Source of the DNA: an uncultured Prevotella sp.
GTDB lineage: Bacteria; Bacteroidota; Bacteroidia; Bacteroidales; Bacteroidaceae
Direction: 5' to 3'
Assembly: GCA_900314365.1 (NCBI GenBank)
Contig: OMVH01000300.1
Location: forward strand, 1 to 23,287
Length of the DNA: 23,287 bases
In this document: positions 16,179 through 23,287 of the stretch, piece after piece
Layout of the letters: each line of letters begins with the position of its first letter
How positions within the stretch are numbered: the first letter of the stretch is position 1
Notes under the pieces: model-generated
What the model saw: the letters and a program-made list of their open reading frames with translations, nothing else
Database searches by the model: none
What the model was told of the DNA's origin: nothing
Made by a program: the position numbers and the translations under genes

Positions 16179-17597
16179 ATGAAGAATCTTTTGCTCGCTT
16201 GTGCCCTCCTGCTTTCAGGAAGTGCCGTGCATGCTCAGGACGACCCTACTATTATGACTATCGCCGGACAGCCTGTGAGCCGTTCGGAGTTTGAGTATTC
16301 CTACAACAAAAACAATGCTGAGGGCGTCATTGACAAGAAGACTGTCAACGAATATGTTGACCTTTTTGTCAACTATAAGCTCAAAGTCAGAGCTGCTTTG
16401 GATGCAAAGCTCGATACGATGGCCTCCTATCAAAAGGAGTTTGCCACGTATCGTGACAAGCAGATTCGCCCGTCGTTCGTGTCCGACGCCGATGTGGAGC
16501 ACGAAGCCTATAAGCTCTACAAGCGCGAGCAGCACCGCATCGACTCCATGGGTGGAATGGTACGGCCGGCTCATATCTTCCTTCGTGTGCCCCAGCGCGC
16601 CACAGCCCAGGAGGAAGAAGCCGTGCATCAGCGCATTGATTCTATCTACAACGTGTTGACCAAGGGCGGAGACTTTGCTACGCTTGCCCGTACTTATTCC
16701 GACGACCATAATTCGGCTGTCAATGGCGGCGAGATGCCTTGGATTATCAAGGGACAGACACTGAAGGAGTTCGAGAAAGAGGCCTACTCGCTGAAGAAAG
16801 GCGAGATGAGCAAGCCTTTCCGTACGGAAGTGGGCTATCACATCATGCTGCTCAAGGACAAAGCCAACTATTTCCCCTATGATTCGCTCAAGACCAATAT
16901 TATCAGATTCATCAATCAAAGAGGATGGCGTGAGCGTATCATCGACCAGCGACTTGACTCCATAGCTAAGGTGGAGCATACAACGCCAGCGATGGTTTTG
17001 GCTAAGAAGCGTGAAGACATGGAAGCACACGATCCAGATTTGCGGAACCTTATCCGTGAATATCATGATGGATTGTTGCTTTACGAAATCAGCAACCGAG
17101 AGGTGTGGGCGAAGGCTGCTGAGGATGAAGCCGGACTGAAGAACTATTTCGATAAACATAAGAAGCAGTATAAGTGGGACAGTCCTCGTTTCAAGGGCGT
17201 GGCCTACGACTGTAAGGATGAGGCTGACGTGAAGGCTGTGAAGAGTGCATTGGCAAAGGTGCCTTTTGATAAATGGACAGAGGTGCTTCGCACGACTTTC
17301 AACAATGACAGTGTGTTGCGCATCCATGCCGAAAAGGGTATTTTCAAGGAAGGTGACAACGCGCTCGTCGACAGCAAGGTCTTTGGCAAGGATACCGTCT
17401 ACCAAGGACGAAAGGACTATCCCTATACAGCTGTATATGGAAAGAAAATCAAGGCCCCCCAGACGTTCGATGATGTGCGTGGTCAGGTGGTAGCTGACTA
17501 TCAGGATGCTCTCGAAAAGGTGTGGGTAGCCGGATTGAGAAAGAAATACAAGGTGACAGTCGACAAGGAAGTCCTTGCCACGGTCAATAAACACTGA
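16179..17597 (+). CDS. Periplasmic parvulin-type peptidyl-prolyl isomerase
   Basis: Predicted periplasmic folding factor for outer-membrane or exported proteins. It has 472 residues with a signal peptide of about 19 residues (MKNLLLACAL to VHA-Q). A helical N-terminal region with the SurA/PpiC-like segment TIAGQPVSRSEFEYSYNKN precedes one parvulin domain at about 129-228, which shows RPAHIFLRVP, GGDFATLARTYSDD, NGGEMPWI and FRTEVGYHIMLLKD. The following 240 residues are mainly helical and charged, with a second, degenerate region near KWTEVLRTTFNNDSVLRIH. It lies directly before a second parvulin protein of similar size, so the two probably share clients. The spacing to that gene is 41 bp and contains a small hairpin. 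No symbol is given because several Bacteroidetes paralogues carry this architecture. Confidence 0.93.
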   Translation: MKNLLLACALLLSGSAVHAQDDPTIMTIAGQPVSRSEFEYSYNKNNAEGVIDKKTVNEYVDLFVNYKLKVRAALDAKLDTMASYQKEFATYRDKQIRPSFVSDADVEHEAYKLYKREQHRIDSMGGMVRPAHIFLRVPQRATAQEEEAVHQRIDSIYNVLTKGGDFATLARTYSDDHNSAVNGGEMPWIIKGQTLKEFEKEAYSLKKGEMSKPFRTEVGYHIMLLKDKANYFPYDSLKTNIIRFINQRGWRERIIDQRLDSIAKVEHTTPAMVLAKKREDMEAHDPDLRNLIREYHDGLLLYEISNREVWAKAAEDEAGLKNYFDKHKKQYKWDSPRFKGVAYDCKDEADVKAVKSALAKVPFDKWTEVLRTTFNNDSVLRIHAEKGIFKEGDNALVDSKVFGKDTVYQGRKDYPYTAVYGKKIKAPQTFDDVRGQVVADYQDALEKVWVAGLRKKYKVTVDKEVLATVNKH

Positions 17598-17602
17598 TAA
17601 CT

Positions 17603-17618
17603 GCCCCACAGATGGGGC
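17603..17618 (+). other. Small intercistronic hairpin
   Basis: GCCCC (17603-17607) pairs with GGGGC (17614-17618) over a 6-base loop between the two parvulin genes. No T-run follows, so it may tune relative transcript levels rather than end transcription. Confidence 0.35.
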
Positions 17619-17638
17619 TCAACCATCAAGAACTATAG

Positions 17639-19072
17639 ATGAAAGGTATAAGAATATTCATGGCATTCCTTGCTGGCATGTTCCTGCTTGGAATGACGGC
17701 AAAGGCCGGGAACAGCATTGCCCACGTCTCTGCCGATGAGCCTGCTAAGGCTGACACCGATTCGGTGGCTCCTGAGAACAGTGTCATCGACGAGGTTATC
17801 TGGGTGGTGGGCGACGAGCCCATTCTCAAGTCCGATGTGGAGGCCATGCGACTACAGGGCGAAGCTGAGGGCGTGAAGTTCCCTGGAAATCCTGATTACA
17901 CCATTCCCGAGCAGTTGGCTGTGCAGAAACTTTTTGTTCATCAGGCACAGCTTGACTCCATTGAAGTGTCGGAGTCTGACGTGGCGGCGCGTGTCGACGA
18001 ACAGATAAATCGCTGGATACAGCTTGCAGGGTCAAGGGAGAAACTGGAAGAATGGCGAGGGCAGACGGTTGCTCAGATGAGGTCGTCGCTCCATGATGAT
18101 TTCAAGAACACTCTTCTTGTGCAGAACATGCGCAAGGAACTCGTCAAAGACGTGAAGGTGACTCCGTCTGACGTAAGGCGTTATTTCAATAATATGCCTA
18201 AGGACAGCATTCCTCTTGTACCTACGGAAGTCGAGGTGGAGATTATTACGCGGCAGCCGAAGATTTCACAAACCGAAATCAACAGGGTGAAGGATGAACT
18301 GCGCGACTATACTCGAAGGGTGACGAGCGGTGAGACCACCTTTGCCACGCTTGCCCGTCTCTACTCACAGGATCCCGGTTCGGCAATGCAGGGTGGTGAG
18401 ATGGATTATATGAGTCGAGGCATGCTTGACCCGGCTTTTGCTAATGTTGCCTTCAACCTTACCGACCCGAAGAAGATTTCAAAGATTGTTGAGACCGAGT
18501 ACGGTTATCACATCATTCAGCTTGTTGACAAGCGTGGCGACAAGATTAAGGTACGCCACATCCTGCTGCGCCCGCAAGTGTCGAAAGAAGAGATTGATTC
18601 GGCCTGCACTCGACTTGATTCCATTGCGGGCGATATAAGAAAAGGTAAGTTCACCTTCGAGGACGCTGCTACTTATGTTTCCGATGATAAGGACACGCGC
18701 AGCAACCACGGATTGATGGCTTTCACAGATTATCAGACTCAGACGCTCACCTCGAAGTTCCAGATGAAGGACTTACCGACGGAAATCCAGCGTCAGGTGG
18801 TCAATCTGAAGGTTGGCGAAATCTCACCGGCATTCAGTATGATTAATACCAAGGGTAAGACTGTTGCGGCCATCGTGAAGCTTAAAGACCGCGTACCGGC
18901 CCATAAGGCTACCATCACGGAAGACTATCAGGTGATGAAGAATCTTGTGTTGGAGAAGGAACGCGAAAAGGTTATCAACGACTGGATAGCGAATAAGATT
19001 AAGCACACCTACGTAAGCATGAAGCCCCGCTACCGGCAGGGACAGTACGAATATAAAGGCTGGGTGAGATGA
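17639..19072 (+). CDS. surA: SurA-like periplasmic chaperone and PPIase
   Basis: Predicted periplasmic chaperone for outer-membrane proteins on their way to the Bam machine; in E. coli SurA is notably needed for LptD. It has 477 residues. A hydrophobic N-terminus (about 1-23) is followed by a short acidic linker and the SurA_N core IDEVIWVVGDEPILKSDVE (50-68). Two parvulin repeats follow: one at about 198-298 (VEVEIITRQP, FATLARLYSQDPGS, QGGEMDYMSRG, TEYGYHIIQLVDK) and one at about 304-418 (VRHILLRPQVS, GKFTFEDAATYVSDD, GLMAFTDYQ). The second has a shortened GYH end and is probably the diverged copy. The ATGA overlap with the OstA-like gene shows translational coupling and links it functionally to LPS transport. 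Confidence 0.93.
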   Translation: MKGIRIFMAFLAGMFLLGMTAKAGNSIAHVSADEPAKADTDSVAPENSVIDEVIWVVGDEPILKSDVEAMRLQGEAEGVKFPGNPDYTIPEQLAVQKLFVHQAQLDSIEVSESDVAARVDEQINRWIQLAGSREKLEEWRGQTVAQMRSSLHDDFKNTLLVQNMRKELVKDVKVTPSDVRRYFNNMPKDSIPLVPTEVEVEIITRQPKISQTEINRVKDELRDYTRRVTSGETTFATLARLYSQDPGSAMQGGEMDYMSRGMLDPAFANVAFNLTDPKKISKIVETEYGYHIIQLVDKRGDKIKVRHILLRPQVSKEEIDSACTRLDSIAGDIRKGKFTFEDAATYVSDDKDTRSNHGLMAFTDYQTQTLTSKFQMKDLPTEIQRQVVNLKVGEISPAFSMINTKGKTVAAIVKLKDRVPAHKATITEDYQVMKNLVLEKEREKVINDWIANKIKHTYVSMKPRYRQGQYEYKGWVR

Positions 19073-20739
19073 GGCACCTGAAGGCAATGCCATTTCTGCT
19101 TGGCAGGCATAGAATTGCGATATTGGCAATTCTATGCCTGTTTGGGCTGTGCGCGTTTGCCCAGCGCGGTCACCGTAAGGCTTCGAAGCCCGTGGACGAC
19201 CGCATCTATCTCATCCATGCCGACGAGTTGAAGTACGACATGTATGGTATCAATCCCGACGCACAAATCGTCAAAGGCAATGTGTCGTTCCGTCATCGCG
19301 GAGCACGCCTCACTTGTGACAGTGCCTTCTTCTATCAGACCTCTAACTCTGTGAAGGCTTTCGGACATGTGCACTTCGTACAGGGCGATACGCTGTCATT
19401 GACCTGTGAGCGTGCCTTCTATGACGGACAACAGCAGATGATGGAGGCACGTAAGAATGTGTGGCTCCATCACCGTAAGCAAACGCTAAATACCGACAGC
19501 CTGAATTATGACCGCCTGTACAACTACGCTTATTTCTTCGAGGGTGGTGTGCTTGTCGACGGGAAAGACCGTTTGAAGAGTGATTGGGGACAGTACAATC
19601 TGAAGACTCGCGAGGCAGTGTTCTACTACAGTGTGGAGCTCAAGAACAACAAAGACCATATCTTCACTGATACGCTTTATTACGACACGGGTAAGTCGGT
19701 TGCTCACCTTGTCGGTCCCTCGCGTATTACCTCAGGTAAGAGTGTGGTGAATACCACCAACGGTTATTACGACACCCATTCTGACAAGGCTCAGCTTTTC
19801 GGACGGTCGACAGTGGAGGACCAGGACAAGACCATCACGGGTGACAGTCTTTATTATACCAAGGACGGTATGAACGAGGGCTTTGGCAATGTCGTTTATG
19901 TTGACAAGAAGCAGAAGAACTCGCTCAAGTGTGACTACCTGCGCTACAACGAGAAAATGGGTTTCGGCTACGCCACCAAGAATGTCCTCGTGAAGGATTA
20001 TTCGCAGAAGGATACACTCTATATGCATGCCGACACGCTGAAACTTTACACTTACAACATCAATACCGATTCCGTTTACCGCGTCGGGCATGCCTATCCG
20101 CATGTCAGGGCTTTCCGTGCTGACATTCAGGCTGTATGCGACTCCATGGTATTCTCTTCACTCGATTCTTGTGCCACAATGTATCGCGACCCCATAGTCT
20201 GGAACGCCAACCGCCAGCTCCTGGGCGAAAAGATTCTTGTTTTCATGGGAGATAGTACCGTACGTGAAGCTCGTGTCATCGGGCAGGCACTCTCCGTGGA
20301 GCAAGTCGACGAGAAGGACCACTACAACCAGATTTCCTCACGCGAGATGTATGCTTATTTCGTGGATGGAAACCTTAGACGCAGTGTGGCTATTGGTAAC
20401 GTAAGGGTTATCTACTACCCGATTGACGACAAGGATAGTTCGTTTATCGGGCTCAACTATACCGAGACCGACTCAATGCGCATGTATTTCTCTCCAGAAA
20501 GGAAACTGCAGCGCATCTGGTGCGACAAGGCTGACAATGTCATCTATCCGATGACGCAGATTCCGCCCACGCGCTACAAACTCGATAGTTTCGCGTGGTT
20601 CGACAAGATTCGTCCGCTGAACAAGGACGACATCTTTGAGTGGCGCGGCAAGAGTGAGGGCGAGAAACTGAAGAAAGTGGAGCGGCATGCTGCCCCTCTG
20701 CAAAATCTTGGACCCGGTGGCGGAGGGGAGCCGTTATGA
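19069..20739 (+). CDS. OstA-like LPS-transport family protein
   Basis: Predicted periplasmic or envelope protein related to the OstA fold of LptA and the LptD N-terminal domain, which forms the beta-jellyroll bridge carrying LPS to the outer membrane. It has 556 residues. The signal peptide is residues 1-31, ending LCAFA-Q. The rest is a long series of short beta strands of the OstA type, for example IHADELKYDMYGINPDAQIV, VKGNVSFRHRGARLTCDSA, AFGHVHFVQGDTLSLTCERA and TITGDSLYYTKDGMNEGFGN. It is far longer than E. coli LptA (185 residues) and lacks an LptD barrel. The start at 19069 overlaps the surA stop as ATGA; a second ATG at codon 7 is an alternative. A perfect 15-bp hairpin lies in codons 12-24. 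Its stop overlaps the start of the next gene, also as ATGA. Confidence 0.9.
   Translation: MRHLKAMPFLLGRHRIAILAILCLFGLCAFAQRGHRKASKPVDDRIYLIHADELKYDMYGINPDAQIVKGNVSFRHRGARLTCDSAFFYQTSNSVKAFGHVHFVQGDTLSLTCERAFYDGQQQMMEARKNVWLHHRKQTLNTDSLNYDRLYNYAYFFEGGVLVDGKDRLKSDWGQYNLKTREAVFYYSVELKNNKDHIFTDTLYYDTGKSVAHLVGPSRITSGKSVVNTTNGYYDTHSDKAQLFGRSTVEDQDKTITGDSLYYTKDGMNEGFGNVVYVDKKQKNSLKCDYLRYNEKMGFGYATKNVLVKDYSQKDTLYMHADTLKLYTYNINTDSVYRVGHAYPHVRAFRADIQAVCDSMVFSSLDSCATMYRDPIVWNANRQLLGEKILVFMGDSTVREARVIGQALSVEQVDEKDHYNQISSREMYAYFVDGNLRRSVAIGNVRVIYYPIDDKDSSFIGLNYTETDSMRMYFSPERKLQRIWCDKADNVIYPMTQIPPTRYKLDSFAWFDKIRPLNKDDIFEWRGKSEGEKLKKVERHAAPLQNLGPGGGGEPL
19104..19140 (+). repeat. Perfect 15-bp stem-loop inside the ostA signal-peptide codons
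   Basis: CAGGCATAGAATTGC (19104-19118) and GCAATTCTATGCCTG (19126-19140) are exact inverted copies around the loop GATATTG. Two G-T pairs could extend it, and TTTG follows. It starts 32 bases after the surA stop and 36 bases into ostA. It is the longest perfect hairpin I found in the window, and no other coding region here shows one like it. It may act as an attenuator, a processing site or a brake on translation. Confidence 0.85.
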
Positions 20740-21047
20740 CCGGTTTCTCGGGCCAGCCCAGACCGCGGGGCTTCCGCCATCGTTTCATCTATTACGACGA
20801 GCATCGTGGGGTGGTGGACGAGGCTGAGCGCAGAGCCCGTGAAAGAGCCGGGCAGCAGACTGCAAATAATCTGCCAGGCGATGGTGCCACCGCGGAGAAC
20901 GGCTCCGCTGCTTTCCGCTCAGCTTTCAAGTCGTCGTTGCAGCGACGTCGTGCGGCTTCGTCCCGTGCTTGGAGCCAGACCGGTAACGTAGGTTGCCTGC
21001 TGGCTCTCATTCTGCTGATTACAGCTCTTTTCGTATTCTTGGACTGA
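20736..21047 (+). CDS. Small tail-anchored membrane protein, function unknown
   Basis: A 103-residue protein whose ATG overlaps the stop of the OstA-like gene as ATGA, so it is translationally coupled. I do not recognise a named family. The N-terminal part carries RGFRHRFIYYDEHR (11-24) followed by an acidic and arginine-rich helix, DEAERRARERAG. A low-complexity middle rich in Ala, Gly, Ser and Arg follows. The C-terminus is one membrane helix, GCLLALILLITALFVFLD, ending right at the chain end. With no signal peptide it would be anchored by its tail with the N-terminus in the cytoplasm. Its place between LPS-transport genes and mutL suggests an envelope role, but that is only context. Confidence 0.85.
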   Translation: MTGFSGQPRPRGFRHRFIYYDEHRGVVDEAERRARERAGQQTANNLPGDGATAENGSAAFRSAFKSSLQRRRAASSRAWSQTGNVGCLLALILLITALFVFLD

Positions 21048-21098
21048 TACTGTGGCAGCGGATAGTCTGTCCCTATAACAAATTGCATTTATTGAACT

Positions 21099-22916
21099 AT
21101 GAGTGATGTCATACAGCTTTTGCCCGATTCCGTGGCCAATCAGATTGCTGCCGGTGAGGTGATACAGCGTCCGGCCAGTGTGGTTAAGGAGTTGGTGGAG
21201 AATGCCGTCGACGCTGGCGCCAAGCACATCGACGTGCTTATTGTCGATGCCGGGCGCACTTCTATCCAGGTTATCGACGACGGCAAGGGCATGTCGGAGA
21301 CCGATGCCCGTCTGGCTTTCGAGCGTCATGCCACTTCGAAGATTCGGCATGCCGACGATTTGTTTTCCCTCCGTACAATGGGGTTTCGTGGTGAGGCCCT
21401 GCCGTCAATAGCCGCTGTGGCTCAGGTGGAGTTGCGCACCCGCCTCACTGGTGAGGAGATAGGAACCCATCTGAGCATCAGTGCCTCAAAGTTCATGGGG
21501 CAGGAGCCTTGCTCATGTCCGGAAGGTAGCAACTTCATGGTGGAGAGTCTCTTCTTCAATGTTCCTGCACGGCGTAAGTTCCTAAAGTCGAATGCTACGG
21601 AGTTGAGCAACATCCTTACGGCTTTCGAGCGCATCGTGCTCGTCTATCCCTCTTTAGCCTTCACACTTCGCAGTAATGACAGCGAGCTTTTCAACCTGCG
21701 TCCTGCTTCACCGCTTCAGCGCATCATGGATGTCTTTGGCAAGAAAATCAACTCGGAACTTCTGCCTGTGAAGGTCGACACCTCTGTGTGCCGAATCTCC
21801 GGCTATGTGGGGAAACCAGAGGCTGCCCGAAAGAAGGGTGCTCACCAGTACTTCTTTGTCAACGGCCGCTTCATGAGGCATCCTTATTTCAACAAGGCTG
21901 TGATGTCGGCTTTCGACAGGTTGGTGCCGCAGGGTGAGCAAGTACCCTATTTTATTTATTTCGATGTCTCGCCCGATTCCATCGACGTGAACATCCATCC
22001 CACCAAGACAGAGATAAAGTTCGACAACGAGCAGGCCATCTGGCAGATTCTCTCCGCTGCTGTCCGCGAGAGCATAGGACTCTACAACGAGGTGCCCTCC
22101 ATTGACTTCGACACTGAGGGAAAGCCCGAGATTCCCGTGTTCAGCCCGGGAGGAAATCCTGAGGCCCCCAGAGTGCAGGTCAATCCACAATACAATCCCT
22201 TCCAGCAGCCGTCAAAGCCTCATGCGCAGTCGGTACCGACGGAGTGGGATCAACTCTATTCCGGACTGGATAATAAGAATCAGCCCGACCAGCTTCTGTT
22301 CGGTCAGGATGAAGAGGAACCAACCTCGCAGGAAAGCGAAAGCATCATCGACGAAAAGTCGCCTGTCCACTATCAGTATAAGGGAAAGTACATCATGACT
22401 GCAGTGAAGTCGGGCCTTATGATTATCGACCAGCATCGTGCACATGTGCGCATTCTCTATGAGCAGTATTTAGGAAAGGTGCCTGGCCGGATGACTTCGC
22501 AGAAGGAAATGTTCCCGGAAATTATCCATTTCACGCCTTCCGAGAAGGTGCTGTTGGGAAAGATGATGGACGATCTCCACGCTATGGGTTTCGAACTGAC
22601 CGATTTGGGCAACGGTGACTATTCTGTCAATGGGGTGCCCTCGGGGCTTGATGGTCTCAATCCTGCTTCTTTGGTCCGCGACATGGTTGCCGCATCGCGC
22701 GAAAGCGAAGTGTCCGGAGCTGATGAAATTCGTCGGTCAATGGCTCTCAGTCTGGCTCGTAATGCAGCTATCCCTCAAGGACAGGTACTCGACAACAACG
22801 AGATGGAGGACCTCATCAACCGCCTTTTTGCTTGCAACAATCCCAACTACACTCCTGACGGCAATCCTATCCTGTGCATTCTACGTCAGCAGGAGATTGA
22901 GCATTTGCTTTCTTAG
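21099..22916 (+). CDS. mutL: DNA mismatch repair protein MutL
   Basis: ATPase matchmaker coupling MutS to downstream steps of mismatch repair. It has 605 residues. GHKL ATPase motifs are intact: NQIAAGEVIQRPASVVKELVENAVDAG with E31 and N35, DDGKGM (60-65), ATSK (78-81) and GFRGEALPSI (95-104). The transducer domain ends near 330 (VNIHPTKTEIKF). A Pro/Gln/Ser-rich linker covers about 335-420. The C-terminal dimerisation domain runs 425-605. The metal-binding endonuclease motif DQHA(x)2E(x)4E reads DQHRAHVRILYE (444-455): alanine and the first glutamate are replaced. The CPHGRP motif reads TPDGNP (585-590). So it looks like a MutL without a standard nuclease site. It starts 51 bp after the tail-anchored gene; no promoter of the usual form is seen there. 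Confidence 0.96.
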   Translation: MSDVIQLLPDSVANQIAAGEVIQRPASVVKELVENAVDAGAKHIDVLIVDAGRTSIQVIDDGKGMSETDARLAFERHATSKIRHADDLFSLRTMGFRGEALPSIAAVAQVELRTRLTGEEIGTHLSISASKFMGQEPCSCPEGSNFMVESLFFNVPARRKFLKSNATELSNILTAFERIVLVYPSLAFTLRSNDSELFNLRPASPLQRIMDVFGKKINSELLPVKVDTSVCRISGYVGKPEAARKKGAHQYFFVNGRFMRHPYFNKAVMSAFDRLVPQGEQVPYFIYFDVSPDSIDVNIHPTKTEIKFDNEQAIWQILSAAVRESIGLYNEVPSIDFDTEGKPEIPVFSPGGNPEAPRVQVNPQYNPFQQPSKPHAQSVPTEWDQLYSGLDNKNQPDQLLFGQDEEEPTSQESESIIDEKSPVHYQYKGKYIMTAVKSGLMIIDQHRAHVRILYEQYLGKVPGRMTSQKEMFPEIIHFTPSEKVLLGKMMDDLHAMGFELTDLGNGDYSVNGVPSGLDGLNPASLVRDMVAASRESEVSGADEIRRSMALSLARNAAIPQGQVLDNNEMEDLINRLFACNNPNYTPDGNPILCILRQQEIEHLLS

Positions 22917-23287
22917 TTTGTCGCAGTGTGACTTGGGGAAGCTGCCTCGATACTTATGGTGAGGTTCCGCGGCCCTAAACACAGGTTGAGGGCTATTATT
23001 TCCACTAGGGCGTAATCAAGGCCTGCTAACCCACTTGTGGGCAGATTGAGGAGTTGCTATGTACTCAAATTCCGGAAGTAAATATTCCTTAGCAAGGGCG
23101 CCCTCTTCGACATTTTATTAAGGTGTTCAAGCTCCGTAAGTGCTTATGCTCTTTCTGAGTGGTAGCGTCTCGCTAATGGATACCGATTTTTGTCGAGGCA
23201 GATGAGCTTCAAACGGAGAGAGTGTGCAATGAAAAACTTTGTTTTTTGATACGGAAAAATGGGCGTTAAATAATGCTAACACTAACC
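22917..23287. other. Non-coding right flank
   Basis: No plausible gene, tRNA or known RNA is visible in the last 371 bases. A stem GCCCT/AGGGC at 22972-22976 and 22989-22993 followed by TATTATTT could end mutL transcription. A small hairpin with a CCCA/TGGG core lies near 23030-23041. Near the end, AGTGTGCAATG (23221-23231) and a CTTTG-T6-GATACG element (23237-23253) recur in nearly the same form at 124-134 and 84-100. Confidence 0.45.
22972..23001 (+). terminator. Possible terminator of mutL
   Basis: GCCCT (22972-22976) pairs with AGGGC (22989-22993) over a 12-base loop, followed by the T-rich run TATTATTT. The stem is short and lies 56 bases after the mutL stop, so this is tentative. Confidence 0.4.

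Noticed and set aside
16215..17609. 464-residue open frame on the minus strand over the first PPIase gene
   Set aside because: The plus-strand product is a clear parvulin protein. The antisense translation lacks domain features and spans a promoterless region.
1..23287. CRISPR arrays, tRNA or rRNA genes, and restriction or toxin-antitoxin systems
   Set aside because: No regularly spaced direct repeats, cloverleaf-like sequence, or proteins of these families were seen on either strand.

Overview
The window looks like a chromosomal segment of a Bacteroidales bacterium, most likely from the Prevotellaceae. The evidence is the family types (GH106 rhamnosidase, PorT-like barrel, OstA-like protein beside SurA, a 725-residue RecQ with a C-terminal helix-turn-helix extension, Bacteroidetes-type trigger factor), promoters of the Bacteroidetes form TAnnTTTG with few obvious Shine-Dalgarno sites, and moderate G+C. 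The genus is inferred, not proven.

Left part (1-5300): a 3'-flanking non-coding stretch with a palindrome, then a secreted GH106-type alpha-L-rhamnosidase on the minus strand. It is divergent from an orphan membrane histidine kinase on the plus strand. The kinase converges on a small outer-membrane beta-barrel gene (minus), with a strong stem-loop terminator between them. The GH106 gene has an excellent -33/-7 promoter that lies inside its longest reading frame and so fixes the real start at 3194.

Middle part (5300-11400): a protein quality-control block, tig, then clpP-clpX, then recQ. tig and clpP are separated by a terminator whose U-tract almost touches the clpP promoter. ClpP and ClpX form the AAA+ protease. 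Trigger factor is the ribosome-associated chaperone.

Insert (about 11400-14530): a G+C-rich 958-residue secreted protein sits between recQ and guaB, flanked by G+C-rich spacers that carry nested inverted repeats. Its barrel seems to follow the GH106 layout at low similarity. It differs in base composition from its neighbours and is the best candidate for an acquired, poorly described enzyme.

Right part (14600-22920): guaB with its own promoter, then a five-gene run of parvulin PPIase, SurA-like PPIase, OstA-like protein, small tail-anchored membrane protein and mutL. The middle genes are joined by ATGA overlaps. The first four appear devoted to outer-membrane protein and LPS assembly; mutL rides at the end. 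A perfect 15-bp stem-loop lies inside the ostA signal-peptide codons just after the surA stop. MutL lacks the recognisable endonuclease motifs. The last 371 bases are non-coding and share two short motifs with the first 134 bases of the window.

I see no CRISPR array, tRNA, rRNA, transposase or phage gene. The most unusual items are the ostA hairpin, the G+C-rich GH-like cassette, the nuclease-motif-free MutL and the tail-anchored small protein.
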